Source of the DNA: Ophthalmolycus amberensis
Taxonomy: Eukaryota; Chordata; Actinopteri; Perciformes; Zoarcidae
NCBI GenBank assembly: GCA_024529925.1
Contig: JAFEUB010000736.1
Coordinates: forward strand, 287,001-351,000
DNA length: 64,000 nucleotides
Direction of reading: 5' to 3'
Part shown: positions 25,895-55,140 of the stretch, piece after piece
Layout of the letters: every line of letters begins with the position of its first letter
Numbering within the stretch: position 1 is the first letter of the stretch
Program-made: the position numbers and the translations under genes
Notes under the pieces: model-generated
Told to the model about the DNA's origin: nothing
Databases searched by the model: none
The model's input: only the letters and a program-made list of their open reading frames with translations

Positions 25895-26095
25895 GACCTT
25901 GGAGGGCCCCAGCCAGACACACACTCGTCCACAGGCACACTCGCTCACACACTGCGGCAAAAGGCGAGCGATCGATATTCTATTATACAGAGGGTGGCGA
26001 GGGGGGTGAGCGAGGAAAGTCGCACTGCAGCGAGCTCACTGCAGAGACACAGGGGAAATTAGAGCGAGGGTGAGAGTGTCAGTGGGAATGACAGA

Positions 26096-26098
<3 letters not shown>

Positions 26099-26134
<36 letters not shown>
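26099..26134. repeat. TG microsatellite
   Basis: (TG)18 with no interruptions. Confidence 0.9.
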
Positions 26135-26136
<2 letters not shown>

Positions 26137-26730
26137 CAGGAGACACTGCATTTGTCATTGGACAGTGGTAGAGCCGTGCCAGAAAGTTTTTGTGTTGTCA
26201 CTCAAAGAGATGTGGTCAATGTTCACAGGATGTGGCAGTGTCCTCCCAAACGACCCAACGCTTATCGCTCACATAAAGCTGTATATTGTGTATATTGTGT
26301 ATATTTTTATTTTATTTGTGTACTAGGTGGGCAATAAGAGGCTCATTTAAAATAGATGACCCTTGTGGCACAGAGAGGTAGCACATACAGCCTGTTCCCT
26401 TACGATTAAAGATATACTGCCTTGCTTTGCTTGCGGTAATGTAACCCTTTAGAAAATAGCTTTCATTAATCATAAAAGTTGCTATTCCTTCCTGAACACA
26501 TCATTCATGTACTATTTCTGATTTTTATTGTTTTGAAAAAACGAGTTTGGGGAAATAGTAGGACACTAGACTCTGACAGTGACTGTCGTCCTGAAGCTCA
26601 TGAATGTTGATGTCAGACACGGCTGACACGTTTACAGAGTGGTTTGGTGCATTACCCTGGGTCGCTGCCAACCCTTCCTCCTATGGAGCTCTTTACCATT
26701 ATGCAGCAGGTTGAAGTGCATATAATTAAA

Positions 26731-26743
26731 CACTAGGTGGCAG
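26731..26743. promoter_or_regulatory. CTCF-like core motif
   Basis: CACTAGGTGGCAG matches the CTCF core. It lies between the convergent gene ends. Confidence 0.4.
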
Positions 26744-27350
26744 CCCAACATCATATTTCGACTCAATCATTTTTCTGCTGCATTGTACACACTGAAGTGT
26801 GATGAAATAATGTATTATTGGTTATATAAAATATGATTATTTAATATCATATTTGAATAAGTGTTGCAATAATAGTGCATCTGTATTCCAGTCAACATAA
26901 ATTAATATCAATATCATTAGCATGTTACAATTGACCCAACACAAGAGGATAAATTAAGGATCAACGCTACTTTGGTGCAGACTTAGCAAAAATGTAACAT
27001 ATAACAGGCTTTTAAAGGGAGTATGTGTTGCAGGTCTATAGTAAAGTATGGCATTCAATTATTTTTATTTGGTCAGAATGTGCCACCTTCATGAGAGATG
27101 CAGATCATAAGCTGTTTTCGAGAAAGAGCAGTAAAGAAAGATAAAGACTAAAGGACACAAAAGATAAGCATATTATTGTAATAAAGTGTTTTGTAAAGTG
27201 TAGTTTTTCATTGGACAGAAAGACACATAGACAGGTCTAGGTTGTATTAAATGTTCTAGATGTTTTATTGTTGTTGGTTTTGTTTATTTGACACATGTTC
27301 TAATAGTTGTGGTTTGTTTTCTTCTTCTTCTTGACTTTCAACTCTTGCAG

Positions 27351-27525
27351 CCATCTGAGATGGATCCCGCCTGAGACCGCCGGCCCTTCACTGGTCTCCA
27401 ACACATACATGCACACAGATCCGGGCCAGAACGAGCTATACCAGGACCTGGACCGAACCGGGGTTGGACCCGATCCGGTAACAGACCGCAGGCGCATGGT
27501 CTCATCATCACCACTCACCACATGA
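27351..27525 (+). other. Possible terminal exon of unknown gene
   Basis: A pyrimidine-rich acceptor (TTTCAACTCTTGCAG) precedes a 57-codon open frame ending in TGA at 27523-27525. The translation has ordinary composition (SLVSNTYMHTDPGQNELYQD within it), not repeat-derived. No upstream exon was identified and I do not recognise the protein. It may be a real terminal exon, a pseudo-exon or chance. Confidence 0.2.
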
Positions 27526-27782
27526 TATCATATCGGCACACCTGCAGTGGCGAGGACTTGAAAGCTTTGGTTGGTGTCTTGTGTCTTTTGGTAAAAACAC
27601 AATCTTAAAACCCTGCTCTGCTGTTAGTTTTAGAATAGCCTCCAGAAAAACCAGCAAAAACAACTGAACCCAAATAAAAAACAGAAACACAGAGACATAT
27701 CTCCCGCTTTTTCCTATTTCACCAATATCGTTGATGTTATTCTTCATGAATTTCTCTCTCGAGCTGTTTTTCCAACATGTTT

Positions 27783-27788
27783 TTTATT
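27783..27788 (-). terminator. atp1a3: Candidate atp1a3 poly(A) signal
   Basis: AATAAA on the minus strand about 1.0 kb after the stop codon. It is the best-placed signal and leaves the mRNA 3' UTR at about 27,765-28,795. Confidence 0.5.
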
Positions 27789-28795
27789 GTTTCATTTAAA
27801 TTCAGTATAGAATTATATAGATTTCCTAGAGCACACAGAAAGATTGAGTTGTATTTACCAACTTGGGGGGAGGGGGGGGGGGTGTACTGTAATAGTTATG
27901 AACAAGGACAATGGTTCACACAGTGCACACAAACAGAGACAAACGGGGCAGGAGGGAGGGGAGGGGAGGCGTGTGAGAGACAGAGGGGGGAAGAGAGGGG
28001 GGAAGAGAGGGGGAACAGGACGCCATGGGGTGTGCTTTGTTAGGCCTAAATGAGGAAAAGCAGCTCTCACGTACCCCCCCTCCCGTCTTGGAAATAAAAA
28101 AGACAAGTAAAATCATCGAAACCCCCCGTACCCCACATATTAAAAAAACAACAACACTGTGGCCGTTGAGAACGGAATAGAAGGAAGATGGACGTAGCGA
28201 GAAGGACAGGGAGATGACCACTCCGCTGGTTCTCCACAGACAGGAGACGGAGGCGAGAGGTGGCAGTCGAAGTGGTGTCTGCGGTGGGGGTCTCACTGTG
28301 TGATCTTTACATCTTTGTGTGATTGGAGGACAAGCAAAGGGTTGGCGAGGAGGGAAAAGAGAGAGGGGAACGAAGGTACAGAGACAGACGAGGGGGGGAG
28401 AGAGCAGGGGGGAGAACAGGGAGGGGGAAGGAGCTGGATGGCCCTTTTTTGCAGAGCATGGACACTCCCTTCGTATCCTTAGCTCATTCAAATCTACATA
28501 CACAATATGCAGCTGCCGTTTGGTAGATATATTGGTTTATGTACACAGCAGTGAGAGAACACATGCAAAGAGTATCATAGGAGATTGGGAGAAATGGGGG
28601 CGGGTCAATGTAGAAAGTTGTAAAGGTGCTTTTGCTGTTTTTAATCTTTGGGGCAGTTGTGATGAGAATTGCTTCAAAGCGTTTTTTGTCTTTAAGGGGG
28701 CGGGGCATCTGACGGTGTGTCTGGCCAGGGATGTAGTGACAGGGAGGAGAAATAAGTGGAACATGTAGGGGGCTTGAGCAAAGATGCTCCATTGA
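27789..28795 (-). other. atp1a3: atp1a3 3' UTR with CU-rich tracts
   Basis: On the mRNA strand this region holds long pyrimidine tracts. Near 27,955-28,015 a CTCTCTTCCCCCC unit is repeated, and near 28,330-28,440 there is a second CU-rich block. Such tracts are candidate binding sites for PTB or poly(C)-binding proteins. Open frames on either strand here are low-complexity and are not called as genes. Confidence 0.5.
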
Positions 28796-46796
<18,001 letters not shown>

Positions 46797-46958
46797 GTTG
46801 GCGCAGTCACTCTTCTCCTCTCAGGTGATGCACGGCTTGAGAGGTGTCAGCCCCTCGCGTTGAATTATATCAAAATGCCTTGCCTTGAAAAAATAAAAGA
46901 ATATGCTCAGTTTTCAGGGTTGCTTAAATGAAAAATGGAAAAAAGACGTCATGGCAGT

Positions 46959-46966
46959 TATTTATA
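46959..46966 (-). promoter_or_regulatory. atp1a3: Candidate TATA box of atp1a3
   Basis: The minus strand reads TATAAATA 163 bases upstream of the start codon, followed by a CRE-like TGACGTC. If used, transcription would begin near 46,930 and the 5' UTR would be about 135 bases. The alternative is a TATA-less start further upstream, below the CCAAT cluster. Confidence 0.35.
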
Positions 46967-47297
46967 GATCTGACAAAATGTTGTTTTTGGGCTTAAATAA
47001 ACGGTCTCTCAAACCTTCCAACGGGTTAGGCGTCAATCTTTCCCTCCCCAGTGAAACGTCTTTCAAATGAAATGCTGCGGTCTCGAGCGGAGCATCACGC
47101 GGGATGCGCTTCCTTCCTTTGCTCTCTGATACTTGCGGAGAAAGACCGGCGAATCTAACAAACCGCACTGCTATTCTTTCAGGATTCGATATCCCTCCGC
47201 GGCTCTGCCGGTTACCGCAGTACTCCTTTAGCCGCACCACTCCGCCAGTGGAAGAAGCACCGCCTCAGCATATGAGCGAACGCGAAGGGGCAATTAC

Positions 47298-47400
47298 TCC
47301 CGCCCCCATGAGTGCAGCTGGCCAATCATAATTCAGAGCGTCTCATCGGTGATGGGATCGCTAACCAATTGGTTTAATCGCAGTCTTCAAGCGGGCCAAT
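47298..47400. promoter_or_regulatory. atp1a3: SP1 site and three CCAAT boxes upstream of atp1a3
   Basis: A GC box (CCCGCCCCC) at about 47299-47307 is followed by CCAAT at 47322-47326, 47365-47369 and 47396-47400. Three CCAAT boxes in 80 bases is typical of NF-Y-dependent promoters. They lie 525-605 bases upstream of the Met-Gly exon and could serve atp1a3 (minus) or a divergent transcript (plus). Confidence 0.45.
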
Positions 47401-47449
47401 AGAAAGCTCATTCATGCCACTCCTGCTTTACTGCAGAATACCGAGGCTT

Positions 47450-50055
47450 GCAGCCAGCAGCGTCGCGAGTCTCTAGGCTGAAAATGTATATAAATGGACG
47501 CACAAGGTTAGATTCTAGCTGTCGTGATTGTGTTTGTTCATCATGCAATGTATTTACCTTACATAAAATAGTGGAATTGTGGGCATTATTGCATGTGATA
47601 AGCATCCTTGGATGTCTCATTGGTGTGTTGGTCTTGTCATGTGCATGGTGTGCACCTCCATATGCCACTTCAGCAGTTTTAGCTGATGTGGAGGGACTCT
47701 TGCTCTCAGTGTTGCAGGTAAAATTACTGCCATGGGCGTATCTCAGTTACAGAATCCAACCTGACTTGTTTCAGTATAATGATCGGGGTCTCTGGAGCTG
47801 TTACTCTACTTGATATTTATGAGGACAGTTGTAAAAAATGGTATAGTGTTGACCAGTGGGTTTGACAGCTGCAGCGAGTATCAACACACTGAGACAGGAA
47901 TGTAGTTGAACAAATCAGACTAGAGAGGGACATGAATGATAGAAAAGATACAGAGAGGGAGCCATCCCAAGGGCAAGGGAAGTTTGGACAACGAGAACAA
48001 AACCTGAGGGCGGGAAAGAAATTGGGTAGTTTGACAGGTTGTGTATTTTTCGGTAACTGCTGAATGGGTGCAAAGACAGAAAGTGTGAAAGAGAAACAGA
48101 CAGAGGACACGCAGCAGTGAGTTTCCATTGCAGGCCTTTCGGTCACGTTTTTACCTCTGTGCTTTTTCACTGAAGGTACGATGCAGCAGTGAGACCAAAA
48201 ACGCACTCAGAGTTGCATACGCACATTAACACACACATTCATGCTTGTAGGGCCATGCCTGATTTGCAAGAGAAAGCTGAGAGTCACGCCTGCTGTCCCT
48301 GCAGCAGATTGCTGCCATGCCTCACTGCCTTCCTTGCTGCAGGCCCAGACGATGACCATGCAGCACCATGAAACCCCAAAGCATCAGAACGCGCGGTTAG
48401 CTCAGGGTTGGGGGACAGTCAGCTACAACCGTCTTCAAAAATGCTGCTAGTGCAGTTAGATCTTATTATTTTTCCGAAATACTTTAGATGACTAACAAAT
48501 ATCCCGAATTCAATTTAGCAATGAGTAATCAGGTTGTTGTTTATGCTTTGTAACCTAGTTGAATGACCAAATGGGTGGGGTAAAGTTTCACATTTTCTCT
48601 TACCAGTGTGGCAAATCTCACCCATACAGCACTCACAGAGTGTGAAAGCAAATGTTGACACTTTTGCCCTTCATTACTGTGATACCAATGACCACTTTAA
48701 AAAGAACAAGTTGCAGAGCTGATATGAATGCCAGGTTATTGCATGCTGCTAACATGTACAAATTTCAGCTGCTAATACCATGAAAAACAACATGAATACA
48801 CACACTGTAATTTACAGTACGTGTCAAAAGATAGACTCTTTTATCGATAGTCGTGGTTATTTTCAAGAGGAATGAAAGTATCGTACAACTGATGCATTAC
48901 AAATCTGGTGGCTTCCTAAAGTCAAAGCACTTTGGCAGTACAATAATGTAATGGTTTTATGGGAACTTTATTTCCAAAATCATTATAAGGTTCTAACAAT
49001 ACAAAATAGGTCATTTGTTTTAATTTACATGGACCAACCCCCCCACATTCGGGGGTGGGTATCAGGGCTAAATCAAGCTATTCAAGTGATAACCAAACAC
49101 CACTGAAATTCAACAGCCTTTCAATAAAAAACGTTTTGTGAAATTCATAATGTTTGGGTTTTGTTGTGACTGTAGATGTCTTGGTTTAATTGGATGCATG
49201 GAATATTTATTGTAGGGCAAGTTAATTGTCAACGGTTTCTATTATTGTGCCCACCTTAATGTCTACTGTATTCCTGTAACTGTCAACTCATTTCATTAAT
49301 GCATATTGATTTATATAACTTTACAAAATACTTGCATCATAGAGATGTTCAGATATTAATACCATACAGGATAATGTAAGGATTAACAGATAGAATTGGA
49401 TCCCTAAAGCCTACAGTGCTGATGAGGGTGACTTTGTCAACATGCTGCTACTAATAAAGTTTTTTTCAATCTCATTTCAACCAAAATGGCTGCCAGTAGT
49501 ATCCTTTCTTAACCTCTGTTATACCTCCCTGTTTCTCGCTCCGTCCTGCCCGCCACCACCACACCACACACCTCCCCGGCTTGCAGTACAAGAAAGGAGG
49601 GGAGGGAAAACTCCCCCAATTCTCGGTCTCCACAGCAACAGCAGTCAGATGACCTTGTCTCCGACTGGTTCTGCTGAGTCAGAAATTGAGGGATGGGTGA
49701 GGGGGATCCAGACAAGAAAGAATCAGAGAACGAAAGAAGGAAGAGAGCGAGGCAGATGGCACAGAGAGAAAGTATTAATTGCTATTCTAATAGATTCCAG
49801 CTCTGTGGATGCTTGTAGACATGATGCTGTGTCTTGATGAGAAACACAGGACTCAGCCAAGAGAGATACAGGGCCCTCTGCATGCGTGATAGTATGAGTA
49901 GTTGGAAAGTATGATGTTATAGTGTACTCTTTGAGTCAGAGCTGCTGATGAATATCATATGTCACAAGGATTTAGTGTCATGGACATGTGTGTGGTTTAG
50001 GAAAATATGTGTGGGCAAGTCTAGAATAGAGTCTGTACATGTGTTAGTGTATCTT

Positions 50056-50086
<31 letters not shown>

Positions 50087-50380
50087 AGATATGTATATAC
50101 ACATACTCTACATAGACAAAAGTATTTGGACGATCATTATCGTCATATGTGATTGTCAAGCAACTCTTTCTAAAACCACGGGCATGAATATGTTGTTATA
50201 GCTTATAGTTGCGATCACTTTACACTGTAAAGATTCTTTTTTTATTGGACCTTAGAGACCTAATCCATGAGAAACAGCCCCAGACCAAAATACATAAAAG
50301 CATGTATACAGGCGAGTACTTATACATATACTTTTGACTACAGTCAAAATTAGGGTTTGAATGGGGGTGTACAGAGTCAT
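47450..50380. other. Intergenic, no gene recognised
   Basis: Open frames up to 131 codons occur (for example 49442-49837) but are low in recognisable features and lack a consistent exon structure. A (GATATA)n array is at about 50069-50092. Confidence 0.4.
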
Positions 50381-50385
50381 CAGTA

Positions 50386-50388
<3 letters not shown>

Positions 50389-50421
<33 letters not shown>
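50389..50421. repeat. GT microsatellite
   Basis: Uninterrupted (GT)n. Confidence 0.85.
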
Positions 50422-50423
<2 letters not shown>

Positions 50424-50449
50424 GGTGATCCTAGCTAATCCGGTTTTAT

Positions 50450-52340
50450 AAATGTCTGACATAATCTGTGTTCTACTCACAGTTTCCAGAAGGGAGGAAA
50501 AGAGGCAGAGAGAAGAGGGGAAGGGAGGGGAGGCGGGAGAGAGAAAGAGCGACGGGAACACAAAGATGAGAGCGGTGAGATCTCAGGATAGGCAGATGGG
50601 GTTAAGGTTTATGACAGAAATGAGGCATGCAGAGGAGGAGGGAAGAAAGTTGATGAAGAGGACAAGCCATAAAGACAGAGATGAAGGAGGAAAGAGCCAG
50701 GTGGGTGGTGGAAAATTCCTCTGGGAATTTAGCATAGAAAGCATGACACATGATGAAGGTTCAGTTATCATGTAATGGCAGATGTGTTGTGAAGGCCGAG
50801 AGAGGACAGATGGAGGGTAGATAAGGATTGCGAAAGAAGCAGAATGGGTCAATGTGAAGGAATGTAGGTTTATCTGAAATCAAAACCATGTGAGTGTGCA
50901 GAGGGAGGAAAAGTACAGGCAGATAATTGGCAACTAGAAAGAAAGAAAGAGAAAAAAAGATTTATATATAGCAGTTCTATCAATATACTTGGAGAAAGAA
51001 CTGTCAATTCAGAAACAAAAGGGAACAAAACAAGTGGAACAGCACATGAAACGGTTCTGAGCTCTTTCAAAATCTGTCTCCTCTTTCAGATTATCATTTG
51101 GTTTTCACCATTACATTTAGTAGTTTAACTATATTTCATGTTAACACGTTTTTACACTATAGTATACTCTATGCGCACTATGTATAACTTGCATTTGGTT
51201 GTTTTTCCTCAAAAAAGCCTCATATTATACTTACATTGTAAAACCTTGCGCAACTTGCTTTGGCAAAATTGTTTTTCATTTTGGTTATACCAATAAAGTA
51301 TGAATTGAAAAGAGCTATAACTACATTGATGACACTGAGGTTCTGTATTGGGAACTTCACGTTGGTCTATCTGCGGGTTACATGACGCCCATGAAACGGT
51401 TGCAGTTTGGTTCGGTTTAGGTTTACCAAAACTACTTGGTTAAAAGTAAAAGTAAAAGATCATGGTTTGGTTTAAAATAAGTATGGTAAGTAAACCTAGG
51501 GGTAGTTAACATAGTACAATTAAATACATACACATGGTGACACATGGTGAGTATTTTTGCTTTGCAATTCCAGTATTTTAGACTCAGTATATTCAAATAT
51601 GACATATTTTAGGAAAATAAAGTTTAAAAAAGAAACACAACCAAAGAACCTTCCCACCCCCACAGGCGTTTTCACTTTAAACTGCAGGATCCAACAATAA
51701 GGATTGCCCGCTGGCCTAGTGCAAGTAACATGACATTTTTGGGCAAAGTGGTGAAGAAAGAATTAAAGGCAGATTTTTTTACGGAGCTGATGATGGAAGT
51801 AGCCAAGGAGTGAGCCATCTCGCTTCCTTCTAATATCTGTTGAGAGTTGCACATGCTAATAACATTTTAAAAAAGGTGTTGAAGTTCAACTTTGGGGAAC
51901 TTTGACCGGCGAATGTGCAGCCTCAATGAAAAGCAAAGAAGTGTGTGTGGTTGAACCCACCGGGCACTGCTCACATTCAGCATGAATATCACCTAATTTG
52001 CCTGTATTTGAGGGACTCAAACTAACAGAGAAATAATTGAACAGTAAAATGAAAAGATACACACGAAGAATCCATAAATTTGAGAGAATTTGTCTTGGTG
52101 TAATTGTGAGAGCCCTCGACTCATGACCTTAGTATTTCAAAATCCACATGCCTGAATTCGAATGGAGCTTTTCTTCACTTGTCACCAATAACAGTGAACC
52201 ATGTCAAGCATACACAACACAAGGGCCCTGGACCTGGGACACCTAATAAAGCCTTTAATCATGTTATTAATTACACCTGTGCTTTCCTTGCTGTGACAAA
52301 ATACTACAAAATACCAGTTCTTTCTCAGGACACACCTGAG
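50450..52340. other. Intergenic, no gene recognised
   Basis: Purine-rich sequence at 50.5-50.7 kb, then AT-rich DNA. No supported coding region. Confidence 0.4.
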
Positions 52341-52349
52341 TGCACACTG

Positions 52350-52975
52350 TATATATATATACAAATATATACACATACATATACAAATATATATATATAT
52401 ATATATACATATATACACATACATATATGTATATATTATATACATATATACACATACATATATATATACATACATATTAGGGGTGTAACGGTTCACAAAA
52501 TCCACGGTTGGGTTCGGTACGGTACAGTGGAGCCACGGTTCGGTACGTTTCGGTACAGTAGAAAACTATAAATGCCAGAGAAATGTACTTGATTTTAAAA
52601 TATATTTATTCATTACAACTAACATCATAAAGTTATTCTTTGACTTTGAACAATGATGGAACTATACCTGAGTGACCCATCTTCTGGGGTGTCTTCTTAG
52701 CAACACATAAGCATAAAAAACAAAAACTGCTCCTTAATGTTATGTTGTATTGTTACTTACATCTTGCAAAAGAGATTTTTAATCTCAATGGGACTACCTG
52801 GTTAAATAAAGGTTTTAAAAAAAAAAAATTTTTATTTTTTTTATTCAAACGTATTCGGTTCGTCATGCGTACCGAACCGTGAGCCTCGTACCGAACGGTT
52901 CAATACGAATACGCGTATCGTTACACCCCTAATACATATATATACACATACAGTATATATACATACATATATATA
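52350..52975. repeat. AT/AC microsatellite interrupted by a MITE
   Basis: TATATA/ACATAC repeats run from about 52350 to 52477 and resume from 52932 to about 52975. The interruption is the hAT MITE described separately. Confidence 0.85.
52478..52931. mobile_element. hAT-type MITE, 454 bp, with 8-bp target duplication
   Basis: The termini are a perfect 13-bp inverted repeat, TAGGGGTGTAACG and CGTTACACCCCTA. Just inside, GGTTCGGTACG-like motifs recur on both arms. ATACATAT occurs immediately on both sides (52470-52477 and 52932-52939), an 8-bp duplication as hAT transposases make. No coding capacity. Because the host DNA is itself an AT/AC repeat, the duplication alone is weaker evidence than the terminal repeats. 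Confidence 0.85.
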
Positions 52976-53103
52976 ACCCAAATGCACACATGACTGCAAT
53001 TATTGTACAATATTTTCAGTCACCTCTCTTTTTCAATCTATGGTATGGTCTACTCTTCTATTTCAGCATTTCAGCTCCTCCCTCCGTCCTCCCTGACCCA
53101 TCA

Positions 53104-53329
53104 TCCTCCTCCTCCTCCTCCTCCTCCTCCTCCTCCTCCTCCTCCTCCTCCTCCTCCTCCTCCTCCTCCTCCTCCTCCTCCTCCTCCTCCTCCTCCTCCT
53201 CCTCCTCCTCCTCCTCCTCCTCCTCCTCCTCCTCCTCCTCCTCCTCCTCCTCCTCCTCCTCCTCCTCCTCCTCCTCCTCCTCCTCCTCCTCCTCCTCCTC
53301 CTCCTCCTCCTCCTCCTCCTCCTCCTCCC
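53104..53329. repeat. (TCC)n trinucleotide array, about 75 units
   Basis: An uninterrupted 225-base TCC array. Its translations (poly-Ser, poly-Pro, poly-Gly) are artefacts and are not called as genes. Confidence 0.95.
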
Positions 53330-53924
53330 AGCACCACCGTCACTGCAGCAAAACCCTGCTCCACTCTATCTATAACACTATGTTTTCTTCTCTTTTTTTT
53401 CTTTTTTTTACTGCTCCACCTACGTCTTAGCTACCACGTACAAGCCAGTCTGAGTAATCTCAGCAAACAAAGAATTGGGAACACCATGTTTCTAATGTGA
53501 AGCGTCTGCATTTCCTGATTTAAGTGGATTTGATTATTGTAATATTCAATGCTTTTAGGTGGTTTACTCAGAACCAAAAGGCATTTAATGAAGTCTCTTT
53601 GTATGCAAGGCCATTAGAAAGCAAACATGCACCCACTTCTTTTCCATTTTATGTCAGTGCCTTTTAGGGGGACTTTATTCTTAGTGTGCACTTAAAGCAC
53701 ATTTAAACTTCCATTAAGACTTCATAAACGCTAATATGCTAATATTCTGCCATTAAAACTTGAAATGGTAGCCATAATCTTTCTGAGACACATTCTTAGG
53801 AATCTGGCTTGACACCACGCAGACAACTATTCAAGGTTCATATTTTAACATTTGACTCCAAAATGGAAAAGTCAAAGTAGACTTTTTATATAATTAAAGG
53901 TTGTTTGTCTTTTAACTGTAAAAC

Positions 53925-54140
53925 TATGTTCAGTCAACTTCATGTCTGCACTTGATTATGGAGATATTCAGTGCTGTCACACCGCCCCATCATTACTTCA
54001 ACAGCAAAAAAAACACGTTTATCATCGTGCATTACGCTTTATCACTGATGACAAATGTCCTACTCATCCACGCTCTCTGTGCCACCACGTTGGATGGACT
54101 ATATCTACAAAGCTCTACTGTAAAAGCTGCCAAATTACCT
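53925..54140 (+). mobile_element. LINE reverse-transcriptase C-terminal relic
   Basis: Plus-strand translation reads MSALDYGDIQ, then VYHRALRFITDDK with HVGWT downstream. This resembles the conserved block after the RT domain of fish non-LTR elements (LDYGD, VYHSALRFITGD, KVGW). The copy is short and frame-disrupted, and the clade is uncertain. Confidence 0.6.
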
Positions 54141-54799
54141 GACATTTCTTCTAACATATACGGTCCAATACGTTATCCTAGATATTCCAGATGTATGCAC
54201 TTATCTGTTTCAGTTATTATATACTTTTTAAATGGATTGAACAGCAAACTGCCCTCAAGATAGATTTTTACTGCCGTAGTTCTTTCTCAGTTTGGGTTTT
54301 CTAGTCACCACGGCAGTTGTGAGCTGGTGTCTGATTATGAATGTTTCTTGGTCTCATGTCTTGAAATATAATTAAATGAAGTGTATATAAATCCATTCGT
54401 ACCTTGTAAGATAATTCCTTTGATGTTATGGGCTATCTTTATGGTATGTAGGAAACTTAATTTGGACGGGTGATTTCAGAAATAATGAAACTATATGCTC
54501 TGTTGTCACTGAAACCTCACAGCCAGGAAGTGAGCTTTTGAAAAATTCCTCCAGGTTAAATACATATTGCATTTGTTTTGGCTAATTATCTATCTTTTGA
54601 ACACCTTATTTCTCACAGTAGAATCTTTTTATTATTTCATTAATGGTCACTCAAGCACACTTTGTATGCGCCCACACCGTCCTGCGGAGAAGTATAATTA
54701 AGCAACATGAGTGAAAACACCTGTGTGGGTACACAAAGGTGTGAAGGGGCTTGGAGGAAGTACTTTGATATTTTAGGATATACGCCTATTCACTTTCTT

Positions 54800-55140
54800 G
54801 CTGAATTAGATGAGAAGATTGATACTATCATTAACCAACAGCCTGTTAGCTGAGCTTAGTTTAACATACAGATTTAAAACAGGGGGCCTGGCTCTGTCCA
54901 AAGTTAACATGTTATCTCTCATAACATGTGACCGCAGTCCCTGCTGTTTGGCTGACAACCTCACGGTTATGACAAGACCCCAGGAAGTGTTAATAAATGA
55001 GCTTGAGGTGCTGGCACTCAGGTGTTGTTACTTTTGGACAGAGCAAGGCTAGTTGTTTCCCCCTGTTTCCAGTCTTTGTGCTAAGCTAAGCTGACAGGCC
55101 ACATGCATGGCTGTAGCTTCATATTTTCATAATAAAATCA
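54800..55140. mobile_element. Foldback (palindromic) repeat element
   Basis: GCCTGTTAGCTGAGCTTAG at 54841-54859 is inversely repeated as CTAAGCTAAGCTGACAGGC at 55081-55099 with two mismatches. The inner arms CTGGCTCTGTCC and CAGAGCAAGGCTAG also pair. The consensus, containing AAAGACTGGAAACAGGGGG, is a very common teleost repeat. A solo arm lies at 28.94 kb. Confidence 0.65.

Larger units (their letters stand above)
25547..27760. other. Intergenic between convergent rabac1 and atp1a3
   Basis: A proline/serine-rich plus-strand frame spans 25703-26062 and lies in C-rich sequence. I do not recognise it. An X-box lies at 25881, a TG repeat at 26099-26134, and a CTCF-like motif at 26731. A possible terminal exon lies at 27351-27525. 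The rest is AT-rich with nothing identifiable. Confidence 0.4.

Noticed and set aside
27916..28503. 195-aa minus-strand frame
   Set aside because: Lies in the atp1a3 3' UTR and is made of CU-rich repeats; composition (Pro/Ser/Leu) follows the repeat.
47448..47813. 121-aa plus-strand frame with hydrophobic segment next to the atp1a3 promoter
   Set aside because: Could be read as a small membrane protein from a divergent promoter, but the sequence resembles nothing I know and has no supporting conserved motif.
53003..53500. 165-aa poly-proline, 146-aa poly-serine and poly-glycine frames
   Set aside because: They are the frames of one pure TCC trinucleotide array and carry no independent coding evidence.
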